The position numbers and the translations under genes are program-made. Of a stretch of 64,000 nucleotides of DNA, positions 20,130-30,870 are shown piece by piece (position 1 is the first letter of the stretch; each line of letters begins with the position of its first letter). The notes beneath the pieces are model-generated. The model had not been told where the DNA came from and searched no databases. It saw only the letters and a list, made by a program, of their open reading frames with translations. Source of the DNA: Agrypnia vestita (Eukaryota; Arthropoda; Insecta; Trichoptera; Phryganeidae); assembly GCA_016648135.1 (NCBI GenBank), contig JADDOH010010218.1, positions 62,001-126,000 of the forward strand. Direction: 5' to 3'.

Positions 20130-20630
20130 AGCAGAGTGATAAAACCATGAGTCAATATAAAGGGAGTAAAAAAGAGTGGAAAATATATGAAAGATTAATC
20201 ATAGTCTAAAACAACTGTAAGTTGTGAATACGTAAACATTACCAGAGTAATCTTCTCTTCCTCCACCTCCATTTAACTCCTACCTTTTTACCCTTTCCCT
20301 CCCATCCCTACCCCCGTGTTACCTACTATCAAACTCATTAATTTACTTAAATATTGTTTGTTAATTATTATAATGTATTCTCTTAGCTTTAAAATATTCT
20401 CTTATCCAACATAGTACCTACTTAATTTACTACGTCTTAAACGTCTGTGAATCTTTGTAATTGGTTTATGCAATGTACACTGCGCTGTATCTGAGATAAA
20501 TATATGATGAAAAATTATCAAATAAATACATCTTGCTCGTTATCATGGTGACTACATATTTGATTAAACAACAACATACACACACTCGCTGTAAAACATA
20601 ATCACGATAATAGTTACAAGTTAAAGATAT
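20130..20630. other. unassigned stretch with pyrimidine-rich block
   Basis: The CTCTTCCTCCACCTCC and CCCTCCCATCCCTACCCCC runs (20250-20315) resemble the 3' UTRs of the LINE copies, but no ORF end is visible. Confidence 0.35.
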
Positions 20631-20635
20631 ACCTC

Positions 20636-20800
20636 TTTCCATTTAAGAAAGACAATCGAATTGGTATCTGTAAGCCGTGCGTACGAGGCACATTGTTTCG
20701 TTGTATTGATGTTTATACCCGTAAACACCAACACAACGAAACAATCTGCGTTGTACGCCCGGCTTGCACATACTAATTCGATTGTCTTTCTTAAATGGAA
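20636..20800. mobile_element. foldback/MITE with about 75-bp diverged arms
   Basis: The outer arms CTTTCCATTTAAGAAAGACA and complement, then CGAATT...CTGTAAGCCG, and a central GTTTATACCCGTAAAC form one long imperfect hairpin. It is non-coding. It could be a MITE or, if transcribed, a source of hairpin RNA. Confidence 0.7.
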
Positions 20801-20809
20801 AAAGGAATG

Positions 20810-21180
20810 AATATTTATAATGTAATAAATACACAAACATTTTAATGGTAGCAAATTATGATGATTTCTGATTTGATACAAAATTAAAAGGAATACTTGA
20901 CTAAGAACTCATCGCCTTCATATTTCTCACGTTGTTTCAAGATCACAAATTTATCAGAAATTAGTTAATAAATGATTATAACTTTATTCATATTAATGTT
21001 AAAGAAGTGTAGTTGTAAGCCACCCATTTCTTTCGCCTAAAAAGATCGATTTAATTTTTTTAAATATATAAATTACGATGTTTTTACGATATTTATATTT
21101 ACGCAGAATAGACATCTGTGTTTATTAATTTGAATCTTAATCCACTTATAAATGCCCTTAACTTCCTCGATTCTGCTTTG
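20810..21180. other. unassigned AT-rich stretch
   Basis: No supported feature. Confidence 0.5.
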
Positions 21181-21910
21181 ATAAATATTCGTGCCGTGTT
21201 ACGCAACAGCTAATTCCCTATCAACATATTGAAATCTCCAATAAATTTGATCATTTTTATATTTTATATCTGCGTAAAATCGTATACATTCCCGGTCAAC
21301 GCACGGAGACCGAACATACCGTGTGTTATCAGCTTTTCATACAACGCTTCGAGCGCCGCCGTAACATTTTCACTGTGTTGCCATCATAAAAATGCAGATA
21401 TCCCCTCGCGAAGCGAACGCAGCCTGCGCCGGATCCGTTCGCTTATTGCAGGTGTAATAAATTGCCGACATTGATATGCAAAACAAATCTCCCGCCAGAC
21501 GAGGCAAGTACATTCGGTATTGCAGCCCGTAAAATAAAATAAAAACTCACGCACTCTAAAGTACTGCACACACGCATCGTGATATTATAGTTAGGTGGGT
21601 ACTTTGTGCGTACCGAACGATCCTCGCCTGTTTCCCGCCTGTTTGATCATCCAGATTTGGCGCGCTTGGGTGCAAAATGGCGACCGTTTTCCCTCGTCCC
21701 TGCCCGTGGAGATTGCCTATTTATTCCCGTTTTTCTCCATTTTTTCCCTGTAATATTTCGGGGGCCGTCGTTGTGGGATGGAGTGCAGCCGGATTGATAC
21801 CTGCGCTGCCGCAGAAGAGGTGCTCGGCTCTTCCTTTATGGCTAATTTATGCCGAGAATCCCGCCTCGCGAGTCTATTCTCTCCGTTATGGAAATTGAAC
21901 GTTTAATAAA
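21180..21910. other. repeat-free, higher-GC island
   Basis: The largest GC-rich, repeat-free segment in the window. Overlapping short frames exist on both strands but show no recognisable domain and no good splice borders. It is a candidate regulatory region or conserved non-coding block. Confidence 0.3.
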
Positions 21911-22310
21911 CTGATTTACATCGCCTTATTAAAATGTGTAATGAGCATTTTTTCCTTGTATCGAGTGGAGGAACATCATCTGGAGCACGTTTTGTTTCTT
22001 GTAATAAATTTGCTCTGATGATTTTGTCTCGGTTTTTTCAATTAGGCCTTTCGATAAATCATTGTTAATTTAGGTACCTGCCCGCCTTGTGCCGCGTGCT
22101 TAATGCGTATAGACGTTATCTCACCTCAGCTTTATAAGAAGTGTTGCTGCTAATTATTTTTATTAATCAGATATCTTAGAAGAAATTATTTAGCCGAAAG
22201 TTGATATGATATTTTCAGGAAGTATCTTGACTCGAGTTTTTTTAAATATATTTTTTGATATTTCGAAATTTTCGTGATTAACTTTGTGGAAGTTCATTGT
22301 AAATAACTAT
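21911..22310. other. unassigned stretch
   Basis: No supported feature. Confidence 0.45.
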
Positions 22311-22567
22311 GAATAGAACACAACGTTGTTTACTTCACACAATGAAAGTTTAATTAAATAAATTAATTAAAACGTTTTCGATGCTTACTGCATCATCTTC
22401 AGTAATATACTATATATTACTATATTACTGAAAATATATTATATATATTATAATATATATTATATTAGTATATTACTGAAGATGATGCAGTAAGCATCGA
22501 AAACGTTTTAATTTATTTATTTAATTAAACTGTCATTCTGTGAAGTAAACAACGTTGTGTTCTATTC
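22311..22567. mobile_element. foldback element with hammerhead-like motif in both arms
   Basis: Arms of 100 bp (22311-22410 and 22468-22567) surround a TA-rich spacer. Right arm on +: CTGAAGA (22476-22482), extra T, GATGC-AGTAA-GCATC, GAAAAC (22499-22504), then a palindromic AAAACGTTTT. The left arm carries the same on -. There is no ORF. Confidence 0.75.
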
Positions 22568-22569
22568 AA

Positions 22570-23210
22570 AGTTATTATATTTTTTGGTAAAATATTAGCT
22601 CAATCGTCATTTAGGAAAATGCAAGTGAGGTATCGAGGCGTTAAATTATTAATATTTCGACGTTCATCGAAAAATAATTACTTGTACTAAACCTCAATTT
22701 ACTGAACGATATATTACCTTTTAATATATATCTAAATGCAGAGAAATTTGATAAATAAATATATAAATATTAATGATGTCACTGACAGCGATTATATATT
22801 TATGGAGAGATCGATAAATTTCTAAGGACAGCCTTTCATTAATAACTTGTCTTTAAAAGCCGTTCCAGGACGGGTGCGAAAGATCATACATTGCATATAA
22901 ATGCGTGTTTAATATACAAGTACCTACACAAGCATTGCAATGTAGGTATATAACCCAATTTTATAATTTGACAATAGAAATCATTGAAATTGTCTATTAT
23001 CTATTACATAAATTTTCTCAGAACATGAAGTTCACATTACTATTCATTACAATGTAATGCATTAGTTTCCTTTCAAATTTTCGTATACGTGATACAGAAG
23101 AACATTGAGATATTGTACATATGAATACAACTAGCTAAGACCCGTCAAAAATAAAGGAATTATTTATCAGCTTTACAATTTCACACAAAAATGTTCACAA
23201 CTAATAAATG
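22570..23210. other. unassigned AT-rich stretch
   Basis: No supported feature. Confidence 0.5.
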
Positions 23211-23212
23211 TA

Positions 23213-23448
23213 TCGCGACATCAATCTAAAATGTAATCAAAATATTTTTTTATAATTAACACACGTCACAATATGAATGAAAATTTCAAACACACATCAC
23301 GATATCAATCTAAAATGTAATCAAAATATTTTTTACAATTAACACACATTACAATATGAATGAAAATTTCATAATACAAATTACGATATCAATCTAAAAT
23401 GTAATCAAAATATTTGTTTACAATTAACATACATTACAATATGAATGT
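23213..23448. repeat. 84-bp tandem repeat, about 2.8 units
   Basis: TCAATCTAAAATGTAATC starts at 23221, 23305 and 23389, an exact 84-bp period. The units differ by a few substitutions. Confidence 0.95.
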
Positions 23449-23449
23449 T

Positions 23450-24340
23450 TCTGTTAATCAAAATGACCTATAGATATCCAATTGCCGAAATCCTCCTTAA
23501 TTTGCTTCAGTTTTTTACCTAATGTCAATCAAAATTTAACGAATAAAATTATCGCGAGATCGTAGTATGTTTGTGTTGTTTGTAAATAAAGCCGTCTTGT
23601 AGCGTTAGTGACAGACATTGTTACATAGAGAGCTTTTTTTGGTTTTTTGATATTTCCATCTTTTCAAGCTTGTTTCAAGTATTGATTATTATAATCATCG
23701 ACTTTGATGGGTACATTTACCCGATTGTAATTGTACATTACTTTTTTATTTGTTTTTACTTATTTATTTATTTAATTAATAATATATATAATATTTTATT
23801 ACAAAACCAAAAAACATTATGAATTCTTGTGTGTGGTGAGGGATACCCACTTACAATTATATAGATAGTGTAATCTAATTAAATAACAATGGAAAAGGTA
23901 ATATACTATATGCCGTAAAACTGTTGTGCAGTTTGGCATATGTATCTATGTAAAAAGTATCTAAAAAATAAATAAATATGAAACAAAAAAAAAAATCCAA
24001 TATATCAAAATCTTAAAATAATACAATATATGGAATAAGCAGTCAAAAGAGATCAAACTCAATTACAAAAGTCAATTATATAATAAATGAGAACCCATTT
24101 GGTTGACTGGGAGAATATGCATACAAAACGCGACTGCAAAATATTCAACAATAAATTGAATGGATCAAGTAATTGTACAAGTATTTTCATCGATTTGAGG
24201 TAAGTACTCGACAGTATCTCCCACGAATAACTCGTATCAGAACCAAAAGAAAACGGGATTGACCAAATATATTATATTTTTGTAAAAATACCATATCAAT
24301 TATATACATACCATCCTTGAATGAGGGATATTATTAGGAC
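23450..24340. other. unassigned AT-rich stretch
   Basis: No supported feature. Several poly(A/T) and TATT runs suggest old LINE tails but no protein remains. Confidence 0.45.
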
Positions 24341-24660
24341 ATATTCTTACGTACAATTTGCGATTATTATTCACCCTGAACTCTCCTCCTGTTTATCTTA
24401 ACTTGGGCCAGACGCAACTAAAGAGCACGCCCAGCGGGCTCGGACTACATCATTGCAGACATAATTTCCTCTGTCTGACACCGCGACTGATGGCTTCATA
24501 TCCGACGTCACATCATCAATCGTCGCGTTTTCGGGTCGCCGGGAGCGTGAACTCCTGTCTTTCACCTGACAGCTGGAAATATTCGGTGGCTTAATGGAAA
24601 AAAATGTCATTAAAAATATTTTTCGATCTGTCTCCGACGCCAGGCAAAAGAATTACGATA
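24340..24660. other. repeat-free, higher-GC island
   Basis: Open on both strands for about 200 bp without a recognisable protein. GC content exceeds that of the flanks. Candidate regulatory DNA. Confidence 0.2.
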
Positions 24661-25975
24661 ACTTAGGTTTCCAAATTGTCGCATTTTTTAATTTAAATAT
24701 AAATATGTTATGATTCAGAGGCACCAAAAGGTACGTAACACGGTATATTTTATATAAATTTATTATTATAATAAATATTTATTTTAATTACCTTAATACT
24801 TTGCCAAATTGTCAAATTTATCATAAGTTTGTTTAATATTTTATTTATTTATTTTTATTTTATTTATACACCTGTACAGATTTTACATCTTAAAATTATT
24901 AATTTACAAAATAACAGTGAAATTGTCATTTAAACTTAAATATGTTTAAAAAATGAAGAATTATTGATTAATTAAAACAGTCCAAGAAAGAAAATTTACT
25001 TCACTTCATTAGTACTACAATTTCGTAGTACTATAATTAGTTCACTTCATGTATTTTTTACTACAAATGTAGTGTACACTTTGTAGTCTTCAAACTGGTG
25101 AACGTGTGTGTGTTATAGTCTTCATTTTGAGATGTACTTTTTCCCTTCGCTATTACCAAGGCCACTTGTCAGTAATTACCATTGAGAAAGTTGTCGGTAT
25201 CGTCCTTAAAGCTTAAATTTGAAGATAAGACCATACATGAAAGTGCAGAGATATAAGGAATAAAATTAATCAACCATCAATGATTTATTTTGCATAAAAG
25301 TACCTCTGGTTGATGTTCAAAATTTCCATCATGATATAGCAAAATAAGTCTCATTAGTCCACTATAAATAGATCATCTTTTAAACATTGCCTTTATGAAA
25401 CCTCACAGTCTTTCACTATTTGAACTTGAGAGAAAAAAATTGTAAATGACACAGACAAGGCATATAAAATGAAATGATGAACAATATTAATGTCATAAAT
25501 ATACCTAGCTTAACATTTGTGTGCCCTTATTTTTTTAAGAGCAGCAATGCTAGTTATTCCAAACAAATCCACACAATAAAATTCGATACCAACTTTATGC
25601 AATCTTTGCATTTTATATACCTACATCCATATTCCCAATAATACTTATTTCGAATGTCCATCAGTAGGTACCTTATCTAGAATTCAATAGCTGGTCTCAT
25701 TCCGTTTTAAAAATTAATATTTATGTTGCTGATCTCAATCCGTTTTCATTGTTAAATAAAATAAAAACATTATTCTGTTTTTAAAATTAATATGAATTCA
25801 AATAGTAGGTGCACATATAAGTTTATATTTTAGATTGATTTCCTAATACATAAGACAATACACTTACAGTTTATGTTAAGGAGAATGGACGTTTAATCCA
25901 AGTGTTGTAAGAGTATGAGTGGTACATCAAAAAAATCAGGATGGACTTCGAATCAAGGGGAAACCTAAGTATTTT
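24660..25975. other. unassigned AT-rich stretch
   Basis: About 1.3 kb with no supported gene, RNA or element border. Confidence 0.5.
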
Positions 25976-25979
25976 TAAC

Positions 25980-26060
25980 ATTTTTCATGCCGGTGTGTCG
26001 TTATGTCCTCAGAAGACACAAACCCGAAGATTCTGAGTGGCCGTGAAAACCTAAGAACAT
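25980..26060 (+). repeat. repeat W fragment (GGCCGTGAAAACC), copy 1
   Basis: CGAAGATTCTGAGTGGCCGT followed by GAAAACCTAAG matches the outer arm of the 54737-54964 foldback and the 33.2-kb copy. Confidence 0.55.
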
Positions 26061-26384
26061 TATTATATTTATATGTTTATATTCCTCTTCAAATGAAGAC
26101 AATAATTCGTTTATAAAAATATAAAACTAAATCAATATCAATATATATAAAAAGAAACCCGTGTTTCCCTACCCGTCAAGATTTCTCCACAACCACCCAC
26201 CGGTGGTTATGGTGGTGAACAGCCCTTGGTCACATCAAAAATATGCGAGTTTAGTGGAGGTGGCTGTGCGTGGGTGGGAGTGGGTGACAAAAATATGCTT
26301 TCTAGCACATTGTTTTCTTATGGGAAGGCCGCAAATGCTTCAGCTTGTTTCAAAATAGGCTCGCCGACTGGGTCGGAGAGTCTA

Positions 26385-26453
26385 GAAAGTTCCGGAAAAA
26401 CCTGCTCTAGAAAGTTCTGGAAAGAGTAGGTTCTAGAAAATTCCCGAAAGTTC
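26385..26453. promoter_or_regulatory. cluster of three perfect heat-shock elements
   Basis: Three arrays of alternating GAA/TTC at exact 5-bp steps: three units at 26385-26397, three at 26410-26422 and five at 26431-26453. Three or more such units form the consensus binding site of the HSF trimer. All lie inside the Helitron-like element. Confidence 0.65.
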
Positions 26454-26530
26454 TATAAGGTTCTAAACTGAGTGGCCGAACGTGTCGGTGTGTCTAGAAG
26501 GTTCCCGTACATTCGCCAATTTCTATAATG

Positions 26531-26553
26531 TTCTAGAAGGTTCGCGAAAGTTT
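26531..26553. promoter_or_regulatory. heat-shock element, four perfect units plus one near-match
   Basis: TTC-ta-GAA-gg-TTC-gc-GAA-ag-TTt at exact spacing. Confidence 0.6.
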
Positions 26554-26754
26554 TATGACAATCCAAACAGTGTACTAAAAATCTACGCGTGCGAAGCCGC
26601 GCGGGCACAGCTAGTATAAATATATCTTATAATATATTGCAAATTTTTTGCAAAGTTTATATGAATACCTTAGAAAAGTTAGTTAACTTATCATTACATA
26701 GTCGACAACATGGTGATAAGTCTCACATATGAAAATAAAAACACACTTCATTGA

Positions 26755-26975
26755 CATAAATTATAGACGTCTCACAGAGACGAAGCTATTTATGTGAGAA
26801 ATATGTACGAAGTCTTTTGTACGATGGCTCAGGCTTTACAACTTGTATAAGCTGGCTTAATTGATCACTCTTTCACAATGCAACGTTCACCAATTTCATC
26901 ACAAGAACATCCACACATCAAACTTTTGAAAGTTATATATATGTTCCAAATAGGAATTATCCGTCTCAAGAGACT
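26755..26975 (+). repeat. interspersed repeat T, copy 2
   Basis: TAGACGTCTCACAGAGACGA, CTGGCTTAATTGATCACT, CAATGCAACGTTCACC and GAACATCCACACATC occur in the same order as in the 13.9 and 53.0 kb copies. Confidence 0.7.
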
Positions 26976-27143
26976 ATGCTAGTGACATCTATTGTCTCTT
27001 CTCATGAAACAGTATACACACTTGTTTTTTAGTTTTATTTGTTTAATTTTTGTAAGACGCGTTTCGCCTTGTGAGGGAATTATCAATCTTGAGGTAGAAC
27101 TAAGAAAAAACTAAAAAAAAGAAATAGTATACGTTGTACCCTC

Positions 27144-27205
27144 CTGAGGAAAGGAACTTCGTTCCCGAAACTTGTAGGTTTGTTTATTCATATTAAATTG
27201 ATTTT
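27144..27205 (+). ncRNA. hammerhead-like motif
   Basis: CTGAGGA (27144-27150), AA, GGAAC-TTC-GTTCC, C, GAAAC (27067-27071 in offset terms: 27167-27171). It has one more unpaired base than the other copies. It directly abuts repeat R copy 2. No outer stem is evident. Confidence 0.4.
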
Positions 27206-27592
27206 TTAAAATTGGAAACCATACAAATGTTTGATTACTACCAACAGCGGCCTGACGACGTTACGGAATATTTAAAATTTGAATTACTCCGTCGGTATAT
27301 GTAATAGGTACTTCACTACGAATTTTGAAAATTTATGACAATTGGTTCACAGATGACAGCAAAATTCACAAATTTATCAAAATCTTGATTAAATTGACTG
27401 ACAAATGTTTTGAGAATTTAATCTTCAAAGCATGAAGTGTCATATCAAAGCTCAAAACATCTGTCATTTTAGAAATATATTAAATTCCTGTAAGTTTAGT
27501 GTTATGTTATATGTTTTAATTCGTCTTTAATTGTTGTTATATTTTACAAAGAAGAGGAGTATAATAAAAACTTGGTTTTTATGGGTAAGTTT
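27206..27592 (+). repeat. interspersed repeat R, copy 2 (5'-shortened)
   Basis: Starts within the repeat and lacks the CGTGGCGACGATCAAGAAGA portion of the 41-kb copy. It then follows to the shared 3' end AAAAACTTGGTTTTTATGGG. Confidence 0.8.
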
Positions 27593-27599
27593 TTTAAAT

Positions 27600-27945
27600 A
27601 TCTAGAACAAAATATTCCTGAAAATAATATTATAATATTTCTCCATGAAGTTCTTCAGCTAATCCTTTACTGGTTTTAAGTACATTTCCTCATTTATTTT
27701 ATTTTAATTGCCTTTTCCCCTTTTCGTCTAAATGAACACACATCTGCGAACCACTTTTACGGTTGTTGGTGTAGAAAATTACCATTGTAGGTCAAAGGCC
27801 TCTTTGACATCAAAAGTTTTGTGAGGCTGTATTACCTTCCCTGCCGCGTGGCTCCTGCGGTTGACTCTCATAAACGGAGGCATTCATTTAAAACATTAAT
27901 AAACAACAAAAATAAAACTTGTTTTTCGCGTGTTTAACATGCAGA
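27600..27945. other. unassigned stretch
   Basis: No supported feature. Confidence 0.5.
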
Positions 27946-27952
27946 CTATATA

Positions 27953-28460
27953 CAGGGTTATTTGGAAAACATTAACAACCTCGCAGGACTATATTCCTGC
28001 CTTGATTATGAGTCGAAAATGTTCAAGCTATTATGATCTAATGTCTTTTTTTTTATCCGTTTGCATTTTCTTTGAAATATTTCTAACTTATTTTTTGTAA
28101 AACGTTGGTCTATCATTACAGTAACTTATATCAAATATGAATAATTCATTGCCTTTAATACAAGTCAAATAAAATATCAAAAATCTTCGAATTCCAATTG
28201 GAAATTTTTCAGGGTTTTTATCATTTTATTTAACTTGTATTGAAACGAATGAATTTTTTGTAATCGATATAAGTTACTGTAATGATAGTCCAACGTTCTA
28301 CAAAAAATAAGTTAGAAATATTGAAAAAAAAATGCAAACTTTGATGTCGCATATCTCCATAACTATTGATATTAGGTCATAATAGCTTAAACATTTTTGT
28401 CTCGTAATCGAGGCAGAAATATAGTCCTGCGAGGTTATTAATGTTTTCCAAATAACCCTG
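27953..28460. mobile_element. palindromic MITE family P, 508 bp
   Basis: The termini CAGGGTTATTTGGAAAACAT and complement extend into an almost full-length inverted repeat (arms over 200 bp, with indels). TATA flanks both ends (27949-27952 and 28461-28464), so the target site is TA or TATA, which suggests a Tc1/mariner-type mobiliser. Partial copies lie at 11095, 45890 and 49628-50313. It is non-coding. Confidence 0.8.
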
Positions 28461-28465
28461 TATAT

Positions 28466-28905
28466 TTTCGCGGAATCATGGCTATGGGAAGCAAATGAAA
28501 CACTCAAAATTAATTTAAGTTTTTTATTACACAAATTATAACTAGTCACTATACACGAATTTAATCAGAGCACCGCTCTTAAATTCACACTAATTGTCTC
28601 TAGAATATTCTACACACATTATCACTAATTCACGTCAGTTCGCATGTAAGTACCACCCATTGTATCGCTTTACTCTATTACTTGTTTGTGGTTTCGCTGG
28701 TTTCGCTGGTTTCGCTTTATGGCGTTAGTGCTCTGTACGCGCACCCTTGTCATTGTTTTATACCTAAATGTTAGTTCGCTTATGTTCGATCGTTTTCTCC
28801 ATATTTCTAGTGATTGTGGTTTCTTCAAGAATAGTCCAGTTGATTCTAGATTCATGTGGACCGTTCGAGAGAGTTCGATAATGTGTAATTAACATTGTTT
28901 TTTGT
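28466..28905 (-). mobile_element. LTR-like unit (family L), copy 2
   Basis: Starts with ATGGCTATGGGAAGCAAATG and AAACACT, with an AATAAA-type signal in the complement of 28517-28530, and continues to the block TTTCTCCATATTTCTAGTG. It contains CTAGAATATTC, a two-unit heat-shock-like core. It is immediately followed by another unit of the family. The boundaries are approximate. Confidence 0.5.
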
Positions 28906-28911
28906 ATATTG

Positions 28912-29802
28912 TCACGGGGTTGCGGCGGTGAGGGACGAAATCAAATACTATTTAAACAATTTAACTTTTATTAATTTCCAATTAACTGGAGCGCTGTTCC
29001 TTAATTTTTTAATAGTTTCTAATGCTTTATTCGCTGTTTGTCTATGTTCGCTTGGAGTCGCGCCCGTTTGATTTTTCTATGGTTTCTCGCGACTGTCAAG
29101 CATAAACACCCACAAAGACAACAGAAATGCGCATGTTACGCTGGTCAGCAGGTGTCACACTGCTAAACAAAGTTTGAAATGAACGAGGTAGCTTTAAAAT
29201 CGCCCTAATTAAAGACAAAACCAAAGAGAAACGTCTACGATGGTCCAGAGACGCCAAGTAGACCATATAGAAGCTTGCCCTAAATCTGCCAACGACAAAA
29301 CGCAAACGTGGACGACCGCCCGCCACTTGATTGACGACGGTCGAAAGAGGCCTGAAGGAGGATCAACTAGACGACAGCATGGCGCAGGACCGTGCTCAAT
29401 GGAGAAGGCGAACAAGGAAGGCCGACCCCACGTAAATGGGACTAACAGTCCAGGAAGAAGAAGAAGAAGTCAAGCAAAAAACTGTTCTGTGGCGCTCGCA
29501 GCCGCGCAATTTATAACCGCCCAAATTTTCTCTGGCGTTTTCTAATATTTCGGTCAATAAACATCACAATTCCGCATTTTCTTCTGCATTATTAATGTAC
29601 GTTTGCAAAACTGTATCTTGTATAGTTGACGCTCATACGCCATTATTATCCGCTTATGTTTAGAGTTCTCGTGAGGCTTTAGTGGCGGATGCGCCGCGCA
29701 GGATTATCGGAGGTTCCACCGCACCGCCTCTTCGAGCTTTCGCTAAAGCCTCAGTCGAGGGATTAAGCTTCTGCCCCGACAGTTCAGTTACTTAAATTAC
29801 GC
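28912..29802 (-). mobile_element. LTR-like unit (family L), copy 3, interrupted by an RTE insertion
   Basis: Left end TGTCACGGGGTTGCGGCGG (28915), the complement of a ...CCGTGACA LTR end. The unit resumes after the RTE copy at 29481. On the minus strand a TATAAA box lies in GGTTATAAATTGCGCGGC (about 29524-29508). No coding region is attached. Confidence 0.5.
29107..29468 (+). mobile_element. 5'-truncated RTE insertion nested in an LTR
   Basis: Encodes fragments of the RTE C-terminus in shifting frames: MRMLRWSAGVT, EKRLRWSRDA, KRKRGRPPAT, DQLDDSMAQDRAQWRRRTRK and EADPT-like codons, ending in a (GAA)n tail. The duplication GTCAAGCATAAA / GTCAAGCAAAAA (29095-29106 and 29469-29480, one mismatch) flanks it. 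It has several stops and is not functional. Confidence 0.85.
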
Positions 29803-29854
29803 CAACTCTACAGAATATTGCCAACAGATGATAAAACAGTGGTTTATTTATACT

Positions 29855-30345
29855 ACTCTCACGAGATGGTGGCTGTGGGAGGCAAATTAAGCATTAAAAA
29901 CAAATTTAACTTTTATTTATTTATCGCAGAATGTCCCTGGACACGAATTTGATCGGATCATTATTCCTTAATTCACACGAATTGTTTCTAGAATATTTCA
30001 CACATGTTCGCAGTGATTCGTTTCTAGAATCTTTGCTGCATCTTTGTCTGACCTGAGATCTGTTCCGTTTCTCACCTGAGTACCCACTCGCGCCGAATAT
30101 CTCTCGCACGTTTCGTTTTTATCGGTGTAATCGCTGTTGTGCCAGAAATAACTCCGCTTGCGCGCATTCCCGTCCTTACTTTCATACAAAAAATGTTGGT
30201 TCCGCGAATGTTCGAGAACGTTTCTATTTCTAGTGTTTTATGTTTTTTCCGAGAATAAAGTAGTTAATTCAATAGTGCGTGGTTACCATTTTTTTGAATC
30301 TCATGACACTCGTGCTTTGTATTTTATTTTACAAGCTTTTATTTA
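29855..30345 (-). mobile_element. LTR-like unit (family L), copy 4
   Basis: GGTGGCTGTGGGAGGCAAAT, AACTTTTATTTATTTATC, ACACGAATTTGATCGGATCA and TTTCTAGAATATTTC appear in the family order. Two TTCTAGAA cores are present. It is the third unit in a tandem series from 28.47 kb. The right end is uncertain. Confidence 0.45.
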
Positions 30346-30828
30346 GTTTCACGCGTCACTTATTAGTGTCCTTTGAAATTTCGTACAGTTGCGCTTTACA
30401 TTCTTTTTTCATCAATTATTTGCATGGTTATATCATGTGGGCAAATGATTTATAAATAATCTCTGTATTTTAATTTTTAACTGCATTGTTTGAAAAGCAG
30501 TAAATAGTTGGAATTGAACAAAAAAATATTTTTTTATGACCATGACGATAAATAAATGGTTTCGATCAAGCTTTGTTCTTATCAAAAACACTTTTCCGAT
30601 ATCTTTACGAAGCGTTTTCGAGTTTTGGGTAGGTACTAAAGTAGGTAATCTTTTTGAAAATAAAAATTCAACGATTTGTCTAAATTATTTTTCAATTTGT
30701 TGTTTTATCATAATAAAATGTCATCATATTTATTTGATACCTTCAAACTATTGTTAAACAGGAATAAAGTTGAGTATTGCCGATTTACCGTTAATGCCTT
30801 TTTTTGGTCAATTTACACGCCCTAGTTG
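30345..30828. other. unassigned AT-rich stretch
   Basis: No supported feature. Confidence 0.5.
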
Positions 30829-30870
30829 TCAGAAAAGAAGAGTGTGGCGCTTCATCCTCTGCCTGCAGCA
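30829..30870 (+). mobile_element. LINE-A 3' fragment
   Basis: GAAGAGTGTGGCGCTTCATC and CTCTGCCTGCAG match the extreme 3' part of the LINE-A copies (GAAGAGTGCGGCGTTCAATC). Confidence 0.5.

Larger units (their letters stand above)
26138..26614 (+). mobile_element. non-autonomous Helitron-like element H, copy 1
   Basis: 477 bp. The 5' end is A|TCAATATATATAAAAAG. The 3' end has a 6-bp hairpin (CGCGTG/CGCGCG, 26586-26603) 7 nt before the terminal CTAG (26611-26614), followed by host T. TC...hairpin...CTRR between A and T is the Helitron signature. No Rep/helicase ORF is present. The body shares about 80% identity by eye with the minus copy at 38036-38490 and contains four heat-shock-element arrays. 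Confidence 0.75.

Noticed and set aside
21606..21898. Two overlapping plus-strand frames as a gene
   Set aside because: Both are explained by GC-rich composition; no domain, no splice borders, proline-rich chance-like sequence.
23213..23448. CRISPR array
   Set aside because: Contiguous tandem units without spacers in a eukaryotic sequence.
26161..26429. Plus-strand frames inside the Helitron-like element
   Set aside because: Not conserved in frame with the second copy; the element is non-coding.
29096..29415. Minus-strand frames opposite the RTE copy
   Set aside because: Shadows of the plus-strand RTE coding region.
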